From an uncultured Methylibium sp. (lineage in GTDB: Bacteria > Pseudomonadota > Gammaproteobacteria > Burkholderiales > Burkholderiaceae_C), in assembly GCF_902826655.1 (NCBI RefSeq), contig NZ_CADEFR010000008.1, forward strand, positions 43,346 through 107,345: a stretch of DNA of 64,000 nt, in the 5' to 3' direction. Position numbers and translations under genes: made by a program. The first letter of the stretch is position 1, and every line of letters starts with the position of its first letter. Shown here in pieces: positions 43,202-54,242 of the stretch. A model generated the notes under the pieces. That model saw only the letters and a list, made by a program, of their open reading frames with translations. It did no database searches and had not been told where the DNA came from.

Positions 43202-45409
43202 ATGAACACCCTCGCCGCTGCCCCGCTGACCCTGGCCATCGAGGGCATGACCTGCGCCTCCTGCGTGCTGCGCGTCGAGAAGGCGCTGAAGAAGGTGCCG
43301 GGCGTGACCGACGCCGCGGTGAACCTGGCCACCGAGACGGCCAGCGTCCAGGCGGCCCCGGGCACGCTGCCCAGCGACCTGGAGGCCGCGGTCCAGGCGG
43401 CCGGCTACGCCGCCCACCTGCAGGCCGCCGACGCGCCCGCGGCCGCGCGCGCGCCGTCCGAGGCAGCGCTGGGCTGGCCGGTCGCGGTGGCGGCCCTGCT
43501 GACGCTGCCGCTGGCCCTGCCGATGGTCGCGCTGCTGTGGGGTGCGCACTGGATGCTGCCCGGCTGGCTGCAGTGGCTGCTGGCCACCCCCGTTCAGTTC
43601 TGGGCCGGCGCGCGCTTCTACCGCCATGGCTGGGCTGCGCTGCGCGCCGGCAGCGGCAACATGGACCTGCTGGTGGCGCTGGGCACCAGTGCCGCCTACG
43701 GCCTGAGCGTCTGGCTGCTGTTCGTGCATGCCGGCCACGAGGGCGCGCCGCACCTGTACTTCGAGGCCTCCGCGGCCGTCATCACGCTGGTGCTGCTGGG
43801 CAAGTGGCTGGAGGCGCGCGCCAGGCGCCAGACCACCGAGGCCATCCGCGCGCTGCAGGCGCTGCGGCCCGAGACCGCGCGCGTGCTGCGCGACGGCGTC
43901 GAGTCCACGTTGCCGATCGGTGAGCTGACCCGCGGCGATGTCGTGATCGTGCGCCCCGGCGAGCGCCTGCCGGTCGACGGCACGATCGCCGAAGGCGCCA
44001 GCCATGTCGACGAATCGCTGCTCACCGGCGAGAGCCTGCCGGTCGCGCGCGGCGTCGGCGAGCGCGTCATCGGCGGCTCGCTCAACGGCGAGGGCCTGCT
44101 GCAGGTGCGCGCCACCGCGCTCGGGGCCGAATCGACGCTCGCGCGCATCGTGCGCCTGGTCGAGACGGCACAGGCCGCCAAGGCGCCGATCCAGCAGACC
44201 GTCGACAAGGTGAGCGCGGTCTTCGTGCCCGTCGTCGTTGCGATCGCCTTCGTCACCTGGCTGGGCTGGGGCCTCGCGGTGGGCGACTGGTCGGCGGCGA
44301 CGCTCAACGCCGTCGCGGTGCTGGTCATCGCCTGCCCCTGCGCGCTGGGACTGGCCACGCCCGCCGCGCTGATGGCCGGCACCGGCGTGGCCGCGCGCCA
44401 CGGCATCCTGGTCAAGGACGCGGCGGCGCTGGAGGCCGCGCACGCTCTGCGCGTCGTTGCCTTCGACAAGACCGGCACCTTGACCGTCGGCCGCCCGACG
44501 CTGGCCGAACTGCGGCCCGCCGCCGGGACGACGCGCGACCAGGCCCTCGCGCTGGCCGCCGCGCTGCAGGCCGGCAGCGAGCACCCGCTGGCGCGCGCCG
44601 TGCGGCAGGCCGGCGTGGGTCTGGCCCTGTCGCCCGCGACCGAGGTGCAGGCCGTCGCCGGCCGCGGCGTCCAGGGCCGGGTCGACGGGCGCGCGCTGCG
44701 GCTCGGCAGCACGCGCTGGATGCAGGAGCTGGGTGTCGACCTCGCACCGCTGCAGCCGCAGGCCGACGCGCACGCGCAGCAGGGCCGCAGCATCTCGTGG
44801 CTGGCCGAGACCGGTGGAGCCGCACCGCGCCTGCTGGCCCTGCTGGCCTTCGGCGACGAACTCAAGCTCGACGCGCGGGCCGCCGTCGACCGCCTGCACG
44901 CGCTGGGCGTGCGCACCGTGCTCGTCAGCGGCGACCACCGCGGCGCGGCCGGCGCGATCGCCGCGCGGCTCGGCATCGCCGACGTGCGTGCCGAGGTGCT
45001 GCCGGCCGACAAGGCCGCCGTGATCGCCGGCCTGCGTCACGGCGCCGGCGGCCCGGTCGCGATGGTCGGCGACGGGCTCAACGACGCGCCGGCGCTCGCC
45101 GCGGCCGACGTCGGCATCGCGATGGCCAACCCGGACGGAGGCGGCACCGACGTCGCCATGCACGCCGCCGGCATCACGCTGATGCGCGGCGAGCCCGCGC
45201 TGGTGGCCGACGCGATCGCGATCTCGCGCCGCACCACGCGCAAGATCCACCAGAACCTGTTCTGGGCCTTCGTCTACAACGTGGTCGGCATCCCGCTCGC
45301 CGCCTTCGGGCTGCTGAACCCGGTGGTGGCCGGCGCCGCGATGGCGCTGTCCAGCGTCAGCGTGCTGGGCAATGCGCTGCTGCTGAAGCGCTGGCGGCCG
45401 GGCGACTGA
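43202..45409 (+). CDS. copA: Copper-exporting P-type ATPase CopA
   Basis: Inner-membrane P1B-type ATPase of 735 residues that pumps Cu(I) out of the cytoplasm. One HMA domain holds Cys18-Ala-Ser-Cys21 (GMTCASC). The membrane CPC motif is Cys378-Pro-Cys380, the phosphorylated Asp is Asp422 in DKTGT, and SEHPLA and [12 protein letters not shown] complete the ATPase. The start at 43202 follows the predicted promoter; in-frame ATGs upstream (such as 43088) would lie across that promoter. It is divergent from copZ; no cueR gene is next to either. Confidence 0.95.
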   Translation: MNTLAAAPLTLAIEGMTCASCVLRVEKALKKVPGVTDAAVNLATETASVQAAPGTLPSDLEAAVQAAGYAAHLQAADAPAAARAPSEAALGWPVAVAALLTLPLALPMVALLWGAHWMLPGWLQWLLATPVQFWAGARFYRHGWAALRAGSGNMDLLVALGTSAAYGLSVWLLFVHAGHEGAPHLYFEASAAVITLVLLGKWLEARARRQTTEAIRALQALRPETARVLRDGVESTLPIGELTRGDVVIVRPGERLPVDGTIAEGASHVDESLLTGESLPVARGVGERVIGGSLNGEGLLQVRATALGAESTLARIVRLVETAQAAKAPIQQTVDKVSAVFVPVVVAIAFVTWLGWGLAVGDWSAATLNAVAVLVIACPCALGLATPAALMAGTGVAARHGILVKDAAALEAAHALRVVAFDKTGTLTVGRPTLAELRPAAGTTRDQALALAAALQAGSEHPLARAVRQAGVGLALSPATEVQAVAGRGVQGRVDGRALRLGSTRWMQELGVDLAPLQPQADAHAQQGRSISWLAETGGAAPRLLALLAFGDELKLDARAAVDRLHALGVRTVLVSGDHRGAAGAIAARLGIADVRAEVLPADKAAVIAGLRHGAGGPVAMVGDGLNDAPALAAADVGIAMANPDGGGTDVAMHAAGITLMRGEPALVADAIAISRRTTRKIHQNLFWAFVYNVVGIPLAAFGLLNPVVAGAAMALSSVSVLGNALLLKRWRPGD

Positions 45410-45439
45410 GGCCGGCGCTTTCCCGTCGGCCGGAACCAC

Positions 45440-45500
45440 CCGTTCGCGGTGAGCTTGTCGAACCGCCGGCGCAGGGCTTCGACGAGCTCAGCCCGAACGG
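45440..45500. repeat. REP-like inverted repeat
   Basis: Two 25-base arms, 45440-45464 and 45476-45500, are inverted with a few mismatches and an 11-base loop. The arms contain GAGCTTGTCGAA and TTCGACGAGCTCAG, flanked by CCGTTCG and CGAACGG. This core recurs as intergenic palindromes in many high-G+C proteobacteria. It lies between copA and hyi. It may also act as a transcript-end structure for copA. There is no T tract. Confidence 0.7.
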
Positions 45501-45531
45501 CATCGAGCAAGCTCTGGCAGCATTCGCTGCC

Positions 45532-46305
45532 ATGCCCCGCCTTGCCGCCAACCTGTCGATGCTCTACACCGAGCATCCCTTCCTCGAACGTGCGGCCGCC
45601 GCCGCACGCGACGGCTTCGAGGCCGTCGAGTGGCAGTTCGCCTACGAGCACGCGCCGGCCGCGCTGCGCAGCGCGCTGGGCGGCCTGCCGCTGGTGCTCA
45701 TGAACGCGCCGCCCGGCGATGCGGCCGCCGGCGAGCGCGGCCTCGCCGCGCTGCCGGGGCGCGAAGAAGACTTCCGCCGCAGCATCGCGCAGGCGCTCGA
45801 CCTCGCCGAGGCGCTGCGCTGCCCGCGCGTGCACGTGCTGGCCGGGCGCATGCCGCCCGGCACCGAGCGCGCCGCGCTGCAGCCCACCTTCGTGGCCAAC
45901 CTGGCCTGGGCCGCGCCGCGCGCCGCCGCCGCCGGCGTCACGCTGCTGATCGAGCCGATCAACGGCCGCGACATCCCCGGCTACTTCCTCAACCGCCAGG
46001 ACCACGCCCACGAGATCGTGGCCGCGGTCGGCGCGCCCAACCTGAAGGTGCAGATGGACCTCTACCACTGCCAGGTCGTCGAGGGCGACGTCGCCACCAA
46101 GCTGCGCAGCTACCTGCCGACCGGCCGCGTCGGTCATCTGCAGGTGGCCGGCGTGCCCGAGCGCCAGGAGCCCGACGTCGGCGAGCTGAACTGTCGCTAC
46201 CTGTTCGACGTGATCGACGAGCTCGGCTGGGATGGCTGGATCGGGTGCGAGTATCGGCCGCGGGGGAGCACGAGCGAAGGGCTGGGCTGGCGCTCGACGC
46301 GCTAG
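45532..46305 (+). CDS. hyi: Hydroxypyruvate isomerase
   Basis: TIM-barrel (AP endonuclease 2 family) enzyme of 257 residues that interconverts hydroxypyruvate and tartronate semialdehyde. Probable metal-site residues are Glu141 ([10 protein letters not shown]), Asp176 (QMDLYH), His202 ([15 protein letters not shown]) and Glu240 (IGCEYRPRG). The N-terminus [20 protein letters not shown] is typical. In other bacteria it accompanies gcl and glxR in glyoxylate use, but neither is here. Related 2-oxo-tetronate isomerases (OtnI) are close, so specificity is not certain. Confidence 0.85.
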   Translation: MPRLAANLSMLYTEHPFLERAAAAARDGFEAVEWQFAYEHAPAALRSALGGLPLVLMNAPPGDAAAGERGLAALPGREEDFRRSIAQALDLAEALRCPRVHVLAGRMPPGTERAALQPTFVANLAWAAPRAAAAGVTLLIEPINGRDIPGYFLNRQDHAHEIVAAVGAPNLKVQMDLYHCQVVEGDVATKLRSYLPTGRVGHLQVAGVPERQEPDVGELNCRYLFDVIDELGWDGWIGCEYRPRGSTSEGLGWRSTR

Positions 46306-46318
46306 GGAGTCCTTGCGC

Positions 46319-46960
46319 CTAGCGGGCGTCGACCAGCGCGATTCCCGTCACCGCCTGCAACGCCGCGAAGTCCAGCCCCTCGACCACATCGATGACCCGC
46401 GCGCCGTCCGGCCCCAGATCGATCACCGCCAGGTCCGTGTAGACCCGGCTGACGCAGCCGATGCCGGTCAGCGGATAGGTGCAGCGCTCGACCAGCTTGC
46501 TCTCGCCGGACTTGGTCAGGTGCTCCATCATCACGAAGGTCTTCTTCGCGCCGATCGCCAGGTCCATCGCGCCGCCGACGGCGGGGATGGCGTCGGGCGC
46601 GCCGGTGTGCCAGTTGGCGAGGTCGCCGTTGGCGGCGACCTGGAAGGCGCCGAGCACGCAGACGTCGAGGTGGCCGCCGCGCATCATCCCGAAGCTGTCG
46701 GCGTGGTGGAAGTAGCAGCCGCCGGCCCGCAGCGTCACGGGCTGCTTGCCGGCGTTGATGAGGTCGTAGTCCTCGGCGCCGGGCGCGGGCGCCGGGCCCA
46801 TGCCGAGCACGCCGTTCTCGGAGTGCAGCACCACCTCGCGGTCGGCGGGGATGTGGTTGGCCACCAGCGTGGGCAGGCCGATGCCGAGGTTGACGACCAT
46901 GCCGTCGGCGATGTCGCGGGCCACGCGTTGCGCCATCTGGTCGCGGGTCCAGCGCTTCAT
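46319..46960 (-). CDS. pcaJ: 3-oxoadipate CoA-transferase subunit B
   Basis: Subunit of 213 residues of the succinyl-CoA:3-oxoadipate CoA-transferase. Glu48 in HSENGVLGMGP forms the CoA thioester. GIGLPTLVANHIPAD and GGAMDLAIGAKKTFVMMEHL are typical. It overlaps the A-subunit gene by 4 bases (ATGA). The same family includes acetoacetate CoA-transferase (ScoB); the neighbouring pca genes favour the 3-oxoadipate role. Confidence 0.88.
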   Translation of the reverse strand: MKRWTRDQMAQRVARDIADGMVVNLGIGLPTLVANHIPADREVVLHSENGVLGMGPAPAPGAEDYDLINAGKQPVTLRAGGCYFHHADSFGMMRGGHLDVCVLGAFQVAANGDLANWHTGAPDAIPAVGGAMDLAIGAKKTFVMMEHLTKSGESKLVERCTYPLTGIGCVSRVYTDLAVIDLGPDGARVIDVVEGLDFAALQAVTGIALVDAR

Positions 46961-47676
46961 GCGGCACCTCGCTCGGTCTTGCCCGCGGCAAACCCACCCG
47001 CCTGCGTCACGCTGCGCTCGACCTTCACCACGCGCTGCACGAAGAGGCCCGGCGTCACCACCGTCTCCGGATCGAGCGCGCCCAGCGCCACGATCTCCGG
47101 CACCTCGACCACGGTGCACTTGGCGGCGGTCGCCATCACCGGGCCGAAGTTGCGCGCGGTCATGCGGTAGCTCAGGTTGCCCCAGCGGTCGGCGCGCTCG
47201 GCCTTGATCAGCGCGAAGTCGGCGTGGATCGGATGCTCCAGCACGTACGGGCGACCATCGATCTCGCGCGTCTCTTTTCCCTTCGCCAGCTCGGTCCCGT
47301 AGCCGGTGGGCGTGAAGAAGGCGCCGATGCCGGCGCCGGCAGCACGGATGCGCTCGGCCAGGTTGCCCTGCGGCACCAGCTCCAGCTCGATCTTTCCCGC
47401 GCGGTAGAGCGCGTCGAAGACCTGCGAGTCGGCCTGGCGCGGAAAGCTGCAGATGATCTTGCGCACGCGGCCGGCCTTCAGCAGCGCGGCCAGACCGGTC
47501 TCGCCGTTGCCGGCGTTGTTGTTGACGACGGTGAGCCCTTTCGCGCCCTGCGCGATCAGGCCGTCGATCAGCTGCGTCGGGATGCCGGCGGTGCCGAAGC
47601 CGCCGATCATCACCGTGGCGCCGTCGGGCACGTCGGCGAGCGCGGCTTCGACGCTGGGGCAGATCTTGTCGATCAT
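46957..47676 (-). CDS. pcaI: 3-oxoadipate CoA-transferase subunit A
   Basis: Subunit of 239 residues. Marks are VMIGGFGTAGIPTQLIDGL, LTVVNNNAGNGETGLAALL and FFTPTGYGTELAKGKE. With PcaJ it moves CoA from succinyl-CoA to 3-oxoadipate, giving 3-oxoadipyl-CoA. The pcaF thiolase that would finish the pathway is absent from the window. It lies downstream of a DUF456 gene inserted between the pca genes. Confidence 0.9.
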   Translation of the reverse strand: MIDKICPSVEAALADVPDGATVMIGGFGTAGIPTQLIDGLIAQGAKGLTVVNNNAGNGETGLAALLKAGRVRKIICSFPRQADSQVFDALYRAGKIELELVPQGNLAERIRAAGAGIGAFFTPTGYGTELAKGKETREIDGRPYVLEHPIHADFALIKAERADRWGNLSYRMTARNFGPVMATAAKCTVVEVPEIVALGALDPETVVTPGLFVQRVVKVERSVTQAGGFAAGKTERGAA

Positions 47677-47693
47677 CGCGGCTCACCTGGTCC

Positions 47694-48236
47694 TCACTTC
47701 ACCAGCAGCGCGGCGACGAACACGCCGATCATCAGGAACACCAGCGCGATCTTCACTGCGGTGCCGACCAGCATGCCGATCCAGGTCGCGGTGCCGACCT
47801 TCAGCGCCTGCTGGGTCGCATAGGCGCCCGCAGTGGTCGCCTGCTCGCGCCGCGCGTACAGCTCGCCGGCCACCGCGCCGACGAAGGGCATGAAGAGCAC
47901 GCCGACCAGGCCCATGAAGAGCCCGAGCAGCGTGCCCAGCGCGGCGCCGATCAGCGCCCAGCGGCTGGCCCCCACCTTCCTGGCGCCCAGCAGCGCGGCC
48001 ACGTAGTCGGTGGCCCACGCCAACACCGCGAGTGCCGCGATGACGGCGAGCGACCAGCCGCCCACCTTGGCGAAGCCGTCGATCCACGCGCCGACGAACA
48101 GCCCGCCCAGCACCAGCAGCGTGCCGGGCAGCACCGGCAGGATGGTGCCGGCCAGGCCGGTCAGCACCATGCCGGCGGCGAGCAGCCACCACACGAGCGG
48201 CGGGATGCCGGGGATCAGGGCGGTGAGGGCTTCCAT
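47694..48236 (-). CDS. DUF456 membrane protein inside the pca cluster
   Basis: Membrane protein of 180 residues with about five hydrophobic segments. Marks of DUF456 are AGTILPVLPGTLLVLGGLFV, AWATDYVAALLGARKVGAS, GLFMGLVGVLFMPFVGAVAG and the ELYARRE loop. The family has no known function. It sits between the PcaC-PcaD fusion and pcaI on the same strand, with 17 to 19 bases on each side, so it is probably on the same transcript. A part in uptake or membrane protection during aromatic catabolism is possible but unsupported. Confidence 0.87.
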   Translation of the reverse strand: MEALTALIPGIPPLVWWLLAAGMVLTGLAGTILPVLPGTLLVLGGLFVGAWIDGFAKVGGWSLAVIAALAVLAWATDYVAALLGARKVGASRWALIGAALGTLLGLFMGLVGVLFMPFVGAVAGELYARREQATTAGAYATQQALKVGTATWIGMLVGTAVKIALVFLMIGVFVAALLVK

Positions 48237-48255
48237 GCGGCAGTGGGATCCTTGG

Positions 48256-49542
48256 TCAGTTCAGAGCATCGATGAAGTCGCGCAGCGCGGCGCCGAAGAC
48301 CTCGGGCTGCTCCAGCACGCTCAGGTGCGCCGCATCGTCGATGACGACCAGGCGGGCGCCGGGCAGGTTCTCGACGATGGTCTGAGACATGGCGACGGGC
48401 GTGCCCAGATCAAGGCCCCCGGCGATCACCAGCGTCGGCAGCTTCAGCTGCGGCAGGCGCGCGGTGGCGTCGTGCGCGGCCACGGCGTGGCAGGCCGCGA
48501 TGTAGCCGGTCGCCGTGTTGCTGACGACGCGGCGCCGCCAGCGCGCCACGGCGGCCGGTTGCGCGGCGCGAAAGCTCTCGCTGAACCAGCGCTGCATCGC
48601 GCCGTCGGCGATCGCCTCCAGCCCGCCGGACTCGATCGCCGCGATGCGCTGGACCCAGGCCTCGCGGCCGGCCGTGTCGTAGCCCGAGGTGGAGTTGGCG
48701 ATGACCAGCGCCTTCAGCAGATCGGGCCGCGCGAGCGCCAGCTCCTGGCCGACCATGCCGCCGAGCGAGAGGCCGACCCAGACCACCGGTCCGCTGTTTG
48801 TCAGCGCCTTCAGTTCGTCCAGCAGCCGCGCCGCGTCGTCGGCCATCGCGGTCATGGAGTACGGGCCGGCCGGCGCGTCGGAGTCGCCGTGACCGCGGTG
48901 GTCGAAGCAGATCACGCGGTGATCGGCGGCCAGCGCGTTGGCGACCGGGTCCCACATGCTCACGTCGCAGCCGAGCGCGTGGCTGAAGACGATCGTGTGC
49001 TTCGCAAGGCCGCTGCGCGCCTCGCGCACCGTGTAGTGCAGCGCCGGCGTGCCGGCCGAGCGGAACGAGCGGCCGCTGCCGGTGTGCGCCACCTCGGTGG
49101 CCGGCAGCGGCGGCAGCGCGTGGCCCAGCTCGCGCAGCAGCTTCGCCGCGATCGCCATGCCGGTGTTGGCGGCCGGCACGCCGGCGTAGATGGCGGCCTG
49201 CATCAGCACTTCCTTCACCTCGTCGGGCGTCAGCGCGGTGCTCGCGTCGTCGCCGGCGCCCAGGCTGGCACCGGAGCCGCCGGCCAGCGCGGCGCGCAGG
49301 TGCAGCTCGAACTCCTCCCAGCGGCCCAGCGCGCAGGTGATCGCCAGCACGATGACGCGGCGCGTCTTCGCGGGCAGGCCGGGCCGGCCCCAGACCTCGT
49401 GCCAGGCGTAGCGGGTGATGAAGTTCTGGAAGTCGGCGCTGAAGGCGTTCGCGTTGGCGACCGACTTGTCGACCCAGGCGTCGCCGAGGATGGCGCGGCG
49501 GTTGCGCAGGCCGCGTTCGAGGTCGTGGTCGTAGGGATCCAT
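48256..49542 (-). CDS. Fused PcaC-PcaD: 4-carboxymuconolactone decarboxylase and enol-lactone hydrolase
   Basis: Bifunctional protein of 428 residues. Residues 1-140 form the CMD-type decarboxylase (ITRYAWHEVWGRPGL, TCALGRWEEFELHLRAAL). About residues 165-428 are an alpha/beta hydrolase with nucleophile Ser259 in VGLSLGGMVGQ and the final His in DDAAHLSVLEQP. It should convert 4-carboxymuconolactone to 3-oxoadipate in two steps. The order is decarboxylase first; the actinobacterial PcaL I know is described with the hydrolase first. It ends 4 bases from the pcaB stop, so the genes are tightly coupled. Confidence 0.9.
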   Translation of the reverse strand: MDPYDHDLERGLRNRRAILGDAWVDKSVANANAFSADFQNFITRYAWHEVWGRPGLPAKTRRVIVLAITCALGRWEEFELHLRAALAGGSGASLGAGDDASTALTPDEVKEVLMQAAIYAGVPAANTGMAIAAKLLRELGHALPPLPATEVAHTGSGRSFRSAGTPALHYTVREARSGLAKHTIVFSHALGCDVSMWDPVANALAADHRVICFDHRGHGDSDAPAGPYSMTAMADDAARLLDELKALTNSGPVVWVGLSLGGMVGQELALARPDLLKALVIANSTSGYDTAGREAWVQRIAAIESGGLEAIADGAMQRWFSESFRAAQPAAVARWRRRVVSNTATGYIAACHAVAAHDATARLPQLKLPTLVIAGGLDLGTPVAMSQTIVENLPGARLVVIDDAAHLSVLEQPEVFGAALRDFIDALN

Positions 49543-49546
49543 GGGT

Positions 49547-50776
49547 TCAGTCTGCAACAGGGTCGGCGGCCGACCAGGGCGCGGCCGGCATCGCCGCGAG
49601 TGTCGCGCGAAGCCCGGGCAGGCGCTCGCGCGCCAGCGCGGCGGCCGGTGCCGCGGCCTCGTCGGGTTGCAGCGCGTCGGCGAAGGCCGGGCCGCCGACC
49701 TCGACGACGTTGCGGCGCATGCGTGCGTCATCGACCTCGAGCCCCGCAAAGGCTTCGGCCAGCGCGCGCGCGGCGGCGCAGGCCCCGGTGAAGAGCCCGG
49801 GCCATTCGGCCAGCTCGGCCTGCCAGTTGCCCAGGCCGCGCTCGTGCTGCTGCGGCATCGCGGCCAGCAACGCGGCGGCGCGCTGCGGCGCGCGCTGCGC
49901 GGCGGCCAGCGCGGTCAGCGCGGCGACCGGATTGCGCTTGTGCGGCATCGCGGTCGACCCGCCGCGGCCGGGCGCCGCCGGCTCGGCCAGCTCGGCCACC
50001 TCGCCCTGCGCCATCAGCGCCAGGTCGGTGGCGATCTTGCCCAGGCTGCCGGTCAGCACCGCGGCTTCCAGGCCCAGGCGCACCCAGTCGTCGCGCTGCG
50101 TGTGCCAGGGCGCCGGCGGCAAGGCCAGGCCCAGCGCATCGGCCATGCGGCGCGCGACGGCCGGGCCGCGGCCGTCCATCGCCGACAGCGTGCCGATCGC
50201 GCCGCCGAGCTGCAGCGCGAGGCCACGCGCTGCCGCCTCGCGCAGCCGCAGCCGCGCGCGCAGCAGCGGCGCGAGCCAGTTCGCGCACTTGAGGCCGAAG
50301 CTCGTCACCGCCGCGGGCTGCATCAGCGTGCGGGCCAGCACCGGCGTGGCGGCATGCGCCTCGGCCAGCGCGAGCAGCGACTCGCAGAGCTGCGCCAGCT
50401 CGGCGTCGATCAGCGCGAGCGCGCGCCGCGTCGCCAGCGCCAGCGCGGTGTCGATCGCGTCCTGGCTGGTGCTGCCGAAGTGCACGCAGGCAGCGGCCGG
50501 CGCGTCGAACAGCGCGACCGTCTTCTTCAGCTCCGCCACCAGCGGGATCGCCAGGCTGCCGGCGCGCGCGCTGGCCGCGACCAGTGCGTCCAGGTCGTGC
50601 AGCTCGGCCTTGCACACGCCGGCGATCGCCTGCGCGGCCGCGGCCGGGATCAGGCCCTCGGCGGCCTGCGCGCGTGCCAGCGCCGCCTCGAAGTCGAACA
50701 TCGCCTGCGCGATGGCCGGCGCGTCGAACAGCGCGGCGACGTCGCGCGGGATCAGGAAGCCGTCGAAGGCGGACAT
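49547..50776 (-). CDS. pcaB: 3-carboxy-cis,cis-muconate cycloisomerase
   Basis: Fumarase/aspartase-superfamily enzyme of 409 residues that turns 3-carboxymuconate into 4-carboxymuconolactone. The superfamily signature is GRGGSTAMPHKRNPVAAL, and CVHFGSTSQDAIDTALAL gives the second conserved region. It is shorter and more Ala-rich than average but has all three helical regions. The start at 50776 (MSAFDGFLIP) is chosen; a TTG at 50789-50791 in frame would add five residues. Confidence 0.92.
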   Translation of the reverse strand: MSAFDGFLIPRDVAALFDAPAIAQAMFDFEAALARAQAAEGLIPAAAAQAIAGVCKAELHDLDALVAASARAGSLAIPLVAELKKTVALFDAPAAACVHFGSTSQDAIDTALALATRRALALIDAELAQLCESLLALAEAHAATPVLARTLMQPAAVTSFGLKCANWLAPLLRARLRLREAAARGLALQLGGAIGTLSAMDGRGPAVARRMADALGLALPPAPWHTQRDDWVRLGLEAAVLTGSLGKIATDLALMAQGEVAELAEPAAPGRGGSTAMPHKRNPVAALTALAAAQRAPQRAAALLAAMPQQHERGLGNWQAELAEWPGLFTGACAAARALAEAFAGLEVDDARMRRNVVEVGGPAFADALQPDEAAAPAAALARERLPGLRATLAAMPAAPWSAADPVAD

Positions 50777-50791
50777 GGGGGTGAGGCGCAA

Positions 50792-51262
50792 CTACGCGGG
50801 ATCGAAGAACACGGTTTCCTGCGGGCCTTGCAGATGCAGGTCCCAGCGGTAGCGGCCCTCGACCTCCGCCAGCGCCAGCAGCGTGGCACGGCGCGCGACC
50901 GGTACCTGGGCCAGCAGCGGCGACGACGCCAGGCCGGCGTCGTCGGCGAGGAAGACCGCGGTGAACTGATGCCGCAGCAGACCGCGCGCGAACACGACGA
51001 GGTGCGCGAGCGGCTCGCCCGGCGCCGGACGCGACGCGAAGGCGAGGCGGAAGGCGCCTTGCTCGTCGGTCGGCACGCGCAGGAAGTGCGTGCGCTCGGC
51101 GCCGCTCGGCCAGGCCTCGACGACGGCATCGCCGACCGGCTGGCCGTCGCCGTCGAGCACGCGGCCGTCCAGCAGCAACGCGCCTTCGCCGCCGTCGAAG
51201 GCCCAGCGCCAGCCCTCGTGAGGAAACGGGCCGATGGTCTGTGAAGGGGTGGGTCCGCTCAT
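50792..51262 (-). CDS. pcaG: Protocatechuate 3,4-dioxygenase alpha subunit (short form)
   Basis: Alpha subunit of 156 residues. The start PTPSQTIGPFPHEGW matches the family, as does the end LQGPQETVFFDP. Compared with the roughly 200-residue alpha chain of Pseudomonas, the stretch after VVEAWPSG is about 20 residues shorter, removing the loop that usually follows EVWQ. As expected for this subunit, iron ligands are absent. It lies 2 bases downstream of pcaH, so the two are expressed together. Confidence 0.87.
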   Translation of the reverse strand: MSGPTPSQTIGPFPHEGWRWAFDGGEGALLLDGRVLDGDGQPVGDAVVEAWPSGAERTHFLRVPTDEQGAFRLAFASRPAPGEPLAHLVVFARGLLRHQFTAVFLADDAGLASSPLLAQVPVARRATLLALAEVEGRYRWDLHLQGPQETVFFDPA

Positions 51263-51264
51263 GA

Positions 51265-51957
51265 TCACAGTCCGAAAGGCGTGGCGCCCCGGCCCCGCAG
51301 CACGATGTCGAAGCGCCAGCCCAGCATCTCGGCGCCGACGGTCGCGTCCATGTCGAGGTGGGCGTCGAGCCGCGTGCGCGCCGTCGCGTCGGGGATGCTC
51401 TGCACGATCGGGTCCAGCGCCAGCAGCGGATCGCCCGCGAAATACATCTGTGTCACCAGCCTCTGCGCCAGCACGTTGCCGAACAGCGAGAAGTGGATGT
51501 GCGCCGGCCGCCAGGCCTTGTCGTGATTGCCCCAGGGGTAGGGGCCGGGCTTGATGGTGACGAAGCGGAAGCGCCCGTCGCCGTCGGTGAAGCACTTGCC
51601 GAAGCCGAAGAAGTTGGGGTCCAGCGGCGCGTCGTGCTGGTCCTTGGCGTGCCAGTAGCGGCCGGCCGCGTTGCACTGCCAGACCTCGATCAGCGAGTCG
51701 CGCACCGGCCGGCCGTCCTCGTCGACGACGCGGCCGACGACGGCGATCTTCTCGCCCAGCGGGGCCGAGGCGCCGCGCGCCGTCAGGTCGGCGTCGCGGG
51801 GCAGCAGCAACGACGGCGGCAGTGCGAGGCCGGCCTCGGTGGCGGCCGGCAGGCGCACGCGCAGCGGCGGCTGGCGCGGGCCGCGCCGGGCGGTCGACCG
51901 GTAGGCCGGGTGCAGCAGGTCCGCATCGGTTCCGGCAGGCAGGGGCTGGAAGTCCAT
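51265..51957 (-). CDS. pcaH: Protocatechuate 3,4-dioxygenase beta subunit
   Basis: Catalytic subunit of 230 residues with all four Fe(III) ligands: Tyr101 (AAGRYWHAK), Tyr140 (KPGPYPWGN), His153 and His155 (WRPAHIHFSL). Their spacing (39, 13 and 2) equals that in the Pseudomonas putida enzyme. It performs intradiol cleavage of protocatechuate to 3-carboxy-cis,cis-muconate. The start at 51957 has a GGAGACACC-type site upstream. It is divergent from the IclR regulator, and both share a control region with inverted repeats. Confidence 0.95.
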   Translation of the reverse strand: MDFQPLPAGTDADLLHPAYRSTARRGPRQPPLRVRLPAATEAGLALPPSLLLPRDADLTARGASAPLGEKIAVVGRVVDEDGRPVRDSLIEVWQCNAAGRYWHAKDQHDAPLDPNFFGFGKCFTDGDGRFRFVTIKPGPYPWGNHDKAWRPAHIHFSLFGNVLAQRLVTQMYFAGDPLLALDPIVQSIPDATARTRLDAHLDMDATVGAEMLGWRFDIVLRGRGATPFGL

Positions 51958-51981
51958 CGCAGGTGTCTCCTCGCCCGGTTT

Positions 51982-54126
<2,145 letters not shown>

Positions 54127-54242
54127 ACACAGCAGCCTCCCCAGTTTGAAGCGCACGGAAGCGCGGGTGGTGATGGTGGCGCCGGCACGGCTCTGCTAGC
54201 TTGGACGTGCCCGCCCTGTACGGGCGAACCGAGGAGTGCACC

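Noticed and set aside
43037-45439. A minus-strand open frame of 800 codons opposite copA
   Set aside because: It is low-complexity Gln/Arg/Ala text with no family motif, lying antisense to a P-type ATPase with all catalytic motifs intact.
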